Shown one piece after another: positions 62,333 through 64,000 of a DNA stretch of 64,000 nt. Both the position numbers and the translations under genes were made by a program. Source of the DNA: Solidesulfovibrio alcoholivorans DSM 5433 (GTDB lineage: Bacteria; Desulfobacterota; Desulfovibrionia; Desulfovibrionales; Desulfovibrionaceae); contig NZ_JNJA01000003.1 of assembly GCF_000702665.1 (NCBI RefSeq), forward strand, positions 310,001 through 374,000, in the 5' to 3' direction. A model generated the notes under the pieces. That model saw only the letters and a list, made by a program, of their open reading frames with translations, did no database searches and was not told the DNA's origin. Numbering within the stretch: position 1 is the first letter of the stretch; each line of letters begins with the position of its first letter.

Positions 62333-63451
62333 TCATTCCTTTGTTGCGTCTGTGGGTTGCGGATCGCGCCGCAGGCAGTCCGTCATCGATTCGCCGGGTC
62401 GGCACAGGTGGAAGTCGTTGCCGAGGATGACATGGCGGTAGAGGAACACGGAAACCGGCACGCCGAGGACCATGCCCCACAGGCCGAAGAGTTTGTGGCC
62501 GACGTAGAGGATCATGAGGGTGACCAGGGGGCTGATCTTGAACATGGCGGCCACGATGCGGGGATTGAGCACGTAGGTTTCGATGGTGTGCACGATGATG
62601 ATCATGACGATGGCCCACAACGCATGCCCGGGGCCGGTGGTGTTGACCGCGACGAGCACGATGGGCGCCGAGGAGATGAAGGTGCCGAGCACGGGGATGA
62701 GCCCGCAGAAAAAGACCACCGTGGACAGCAGGATGACGGGTTCGATGCCGAGGAGGTACATGCCCACGGCCGTGAACACGGTATTGACGCCGGCGATCAT
62801 CATCTGCGCCCGAAAGCCCATGCCCACGACCACGGCGAAGCGCACCACGCTGCGGGCGGTGACGTCGTAGATGTCGCGCAGGCGCGAGTCGCGAAGCGCG
62901 ATGGTCTTGGCGCGCAGGTTGGGCAAGTCGAGCATGATGAGGAAGCTGAACAGCGTGCCCAGGAGAAACGTGGAGACGTAGATGGAGATCTGGTTGAGCG
63001 AGTTGACGGCCAGGGTGAAAAGCGTCTCGGTCTTGACGCCGACCAGGGCTTCCAGGGTGAGGTAATCCTTCACCTTGGAGATGGGCGCTGCCATGTCCGG
63101 CGCGAGCCAGGCCCATTGGTCGAGGTGCTTGCGCAGGGTTTCCAGGGTGTCGGGCAGTTTCTTGAGGAAGGAGGAGGATTCGGCCCCGAGCTTGGGCAAC
63201 ACCGAGGACACGAGCAGCAGCACCAGGGCCACGAAGACGAGGTAGATCACCACGGCCCACAGCGTGCGGGGGAGCTTCGTACGTCTCGCCAGGGCCTCGA
63301 TGGGGCCGCTGAAGAGAAAGCAGAGGATGTAGGTGATGAAAACCAGTCCGAACAGGCCGTAATAATTGATGAGCCAGACCAGGCCGAAAAAGGCGGCCCA
63401 GATGGCGAGGGTCTTGTTGGTGCGAAGCGCCTGGGAGATGTCGAATGGCAT
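62333..63451 (-). CDS. AI-2E/PerM-family membrane transporter
   Basis: A 372-residue membrane protein of the AI-2E family (PF01594; PerM, YdiK, TqsA). About eight hydrophobic segments; family features include the paired N-terminal helices, a long soluble region between helices (about 85-180), and PVLGTFISSAPIVLVA and PRIVAAMFKISPLVTLM in the C-terminal half. Members have been linked to export of autoinducer-2 or to ion transport; the substrate here cannot be read from the sequence. It is followed at 5 bases by the Sel1-repeat gene, suggesting an envelope-related pair. Confidence 0.9.
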   Translation of the reverse strand: MPFDISQALRTNKTLAIWAAFFGLVWLINYYGLFGLVFITYILCFLFSGPIEALARRTKLPRTLWAVVIYLVFVALVLLLVSSVLPKLGAESSSFLKKLPDTLETLRKHLDQWAWLAPDMAAPISKVKDYLTLEALVGVKTETLFTLAVNSLNQISIYVSTFLLGTLFSFLIMLDLPNLRAKTIALRDSRLRDIYDVTARSVVRFAVVVGMGFRAQMMIAGVNTVFTAVGMYLLGIEPVILLSTVVFFCGLIPVLGTFISSAPIVLVAVNTTGPGHALWAIVMIIIVHTIETYVLNPRIVAAMFKISPLVTLMILYVGHKLFGLWGMVLGVPVSVFLYRHVILGNDFHLCRPGESMTDCLRRDPQPTDATKE

Positions 63452-63516
63452 AGGAGGGCAGGGCTAGCACAATTCGCGCGGGGCGACAATGTCGGCGCGG
63501 TGACGGATACGGGGCG

Positions 63517-63759
63517 TCATTTCCGGAACCAGGAGGCCCGCAAGGACAGGACGATGCTGATGACGAGGCATGTGACCCAGGGAATGCAAACCGAAAATCC
63601 TTCGCGTTCGATGCGCACGTCGCTGGGAAGACGTCCCGGCGGCAGGCGTTGCCACAGGTCGCGCCAGAGCCCCGGGCGGTCCGCCAGGAGCATGAGCGCG
63701 CCCGCGCAGGCCAATACGAGCCCCCGGAACAAAAGCAGCTTGCCGGGAGAAAAATTCAT
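63517..63759 (-). CDS. DUF2905 small membrane protein
   Basis: An 80-residue protein with two membrane helices (about 8-26 and 57-73) separated by RLPPGRLPSDVRIEREGFSVCIPW. The 'LPGD-x-x-I-E/R-x-x-x-F/S-x-x-x-P' pattern between two helices matches DUF2905, a family of unknown function, though glycine in LPGD is replaced by serine (LPSD). It lies 65 bases before the AI-2E-family gene on the same strand and may be co-transcribed. Confidence 0.78.
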   Translation of the reverse strand: MNFSPGKLLLFRGLVLACAGALMLLADRPGLWRDLWQRLPPGRLPSDVRIEREGFSVCIPWVTCLVISIVLSLRASWFRK

Positions 63760-63820
63760 CGGTATGCCCGCTTTTTCCCGTGAGCAACACTATCCCCAAG
63801 GCACAAGGAAGGCAATCGCC

Positions 63821-64000
63821 GTGCAACTCCCCCCTTTTCGCCTGGAACGCTTTTTCGCCGAACATGAATTCACCGCGCCGCGGCTGCTTTGCGCCTCCGA
63901 CGGCGAGACCTTGTCCGTGGCCGACCTGTTCGCGCTCGTGCCCGGGGCCGAGGCCGGGCTTTCCCGTCTGCGCCTGGGCTACACCGATTCCCGGGGCGCT
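63821..64000 (+). CDS. PLP-dependent aminotransferase, class I/II (3'-truncated by window)
   Basis: The first 60 codons of a gene that runs off the window. It starts with GTG behind AAGGAAGG at 8 bases. The visible N-terminus (PPFRLERFFAEHEFTAPRLL, then CASDGETLSVADL and LRLGYTDSRG) resembles the opening of class I/II aminotransferases of the 'FxLERYxxxxEF' type. The active-site lysine lies beyond the window, so the assignment is provisional. Confidence 0.6.
   Translation, partial: MQLPPFRLERFFAEHEFTAPRLLCASDGETLSVADLFALVPGAEAGLSRLRLGYTDSRGA

Overview
ORGANISM. GC-rich (roughly two-thirds G+C) bacterial DNA with tightly packed genes, 4-bp ATGA/GTGA gene overlaps and many GGAGG ribosome binding sites. 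Several things suggest a Desulfovibrio-like sulfate reducer (Desulfovibrionaceae): adjacent purF and carB, a cluster matching the 'GAK system' (ATP-grasp / amphi-Trp / HprK-related kinase) known mainly from that group, a PocR-type sensor kinase and palindromic intergenic repeats. The family assignment is an inference from gene content; no rRNA is present.

ARCHITECTURE. Bases 1-49320 look like one perfect palindrome: base x matches the complement of base 49321-x at every point I compared, including all gene coordinates and predicted proteins. The axis lies between 24660 and 24661, in the short leader of argH. Eighteen genes therefore appear twice, once per strand, although many are normally single-copy (argH, carB, purF, asnS, ftsY). 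The left arm stops at base 1 inside a PhoU/phosphotransferase gene that is complete in the right arm. The simplest reading is a fold-back assembly or amplification artefact at a natural hairpin upstream of argH. The true gene order is then 24661-64000 and 1-24660 is a mirror image. Full annotation is given on the right arm; left-arm entries are brief.

RIGHT ARM AND UNIQUE REGION. 24718-32817 (+): argH, a NifA-type sigma-54 activator overlapping its end, carB, purF and a small unknown gene (arginine, pyrimidine and purine synthesis). 33082-36595 (+): an ArsR repressor and a MOT1-type sulfate/molybdate transporter, then, after a strong terminator, a CSCS-motif permease, an AhpD-like protein and a tiny CxxC redoxin. 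36713-38269 (-): ftsY. 38489-40338 (+): an ATC-hydrolase-family protein overlapping asnS. 40442-42757 (-): PocR/PAS histidine kinase. 43027-45804 (-): MgtA-type Mg2+ ATPase. 45986-50045 (-): the GAK-like operon, transcribed amphi-Trp, PhoU-phosphotransferase fusion, ATP-grasp, HprK-related kinase. Divergent from it are a 60-aa Nif11-like protein and a Pit phosphate transporter. 52097-58232 holds a large hybrid kinase, a GT2 glycosyltransferase with an extra Rossmann-like tail and a receiver-kinase. 58199-60105 (-) is rfbB-rfbD (dTDP-sugar synthesis), then tRNA-Val(CAC). 60365-64000 carries a small exported protein, a PaaI thioesterase, trmL, a Sel1-repeat protein, an AI-2E-family permease, a DUF2905 protein and the start of an aminotransferase.

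MOST INTERESTING BIOLOGY. The GAK-like operon joins a carboxylate-amine-ligase fold, an HPr-kinase-like P-loop kinase, a PhoU-aminoglycoside-phosphotransferase fusion and an amphi-Trp protein, beside a phosphate transporter and a Mg2+ pump. I know of no assigned function for it. The next candidates are the permease/AhpD-like/redoxin operon and an orphan Nif11-like peptide.
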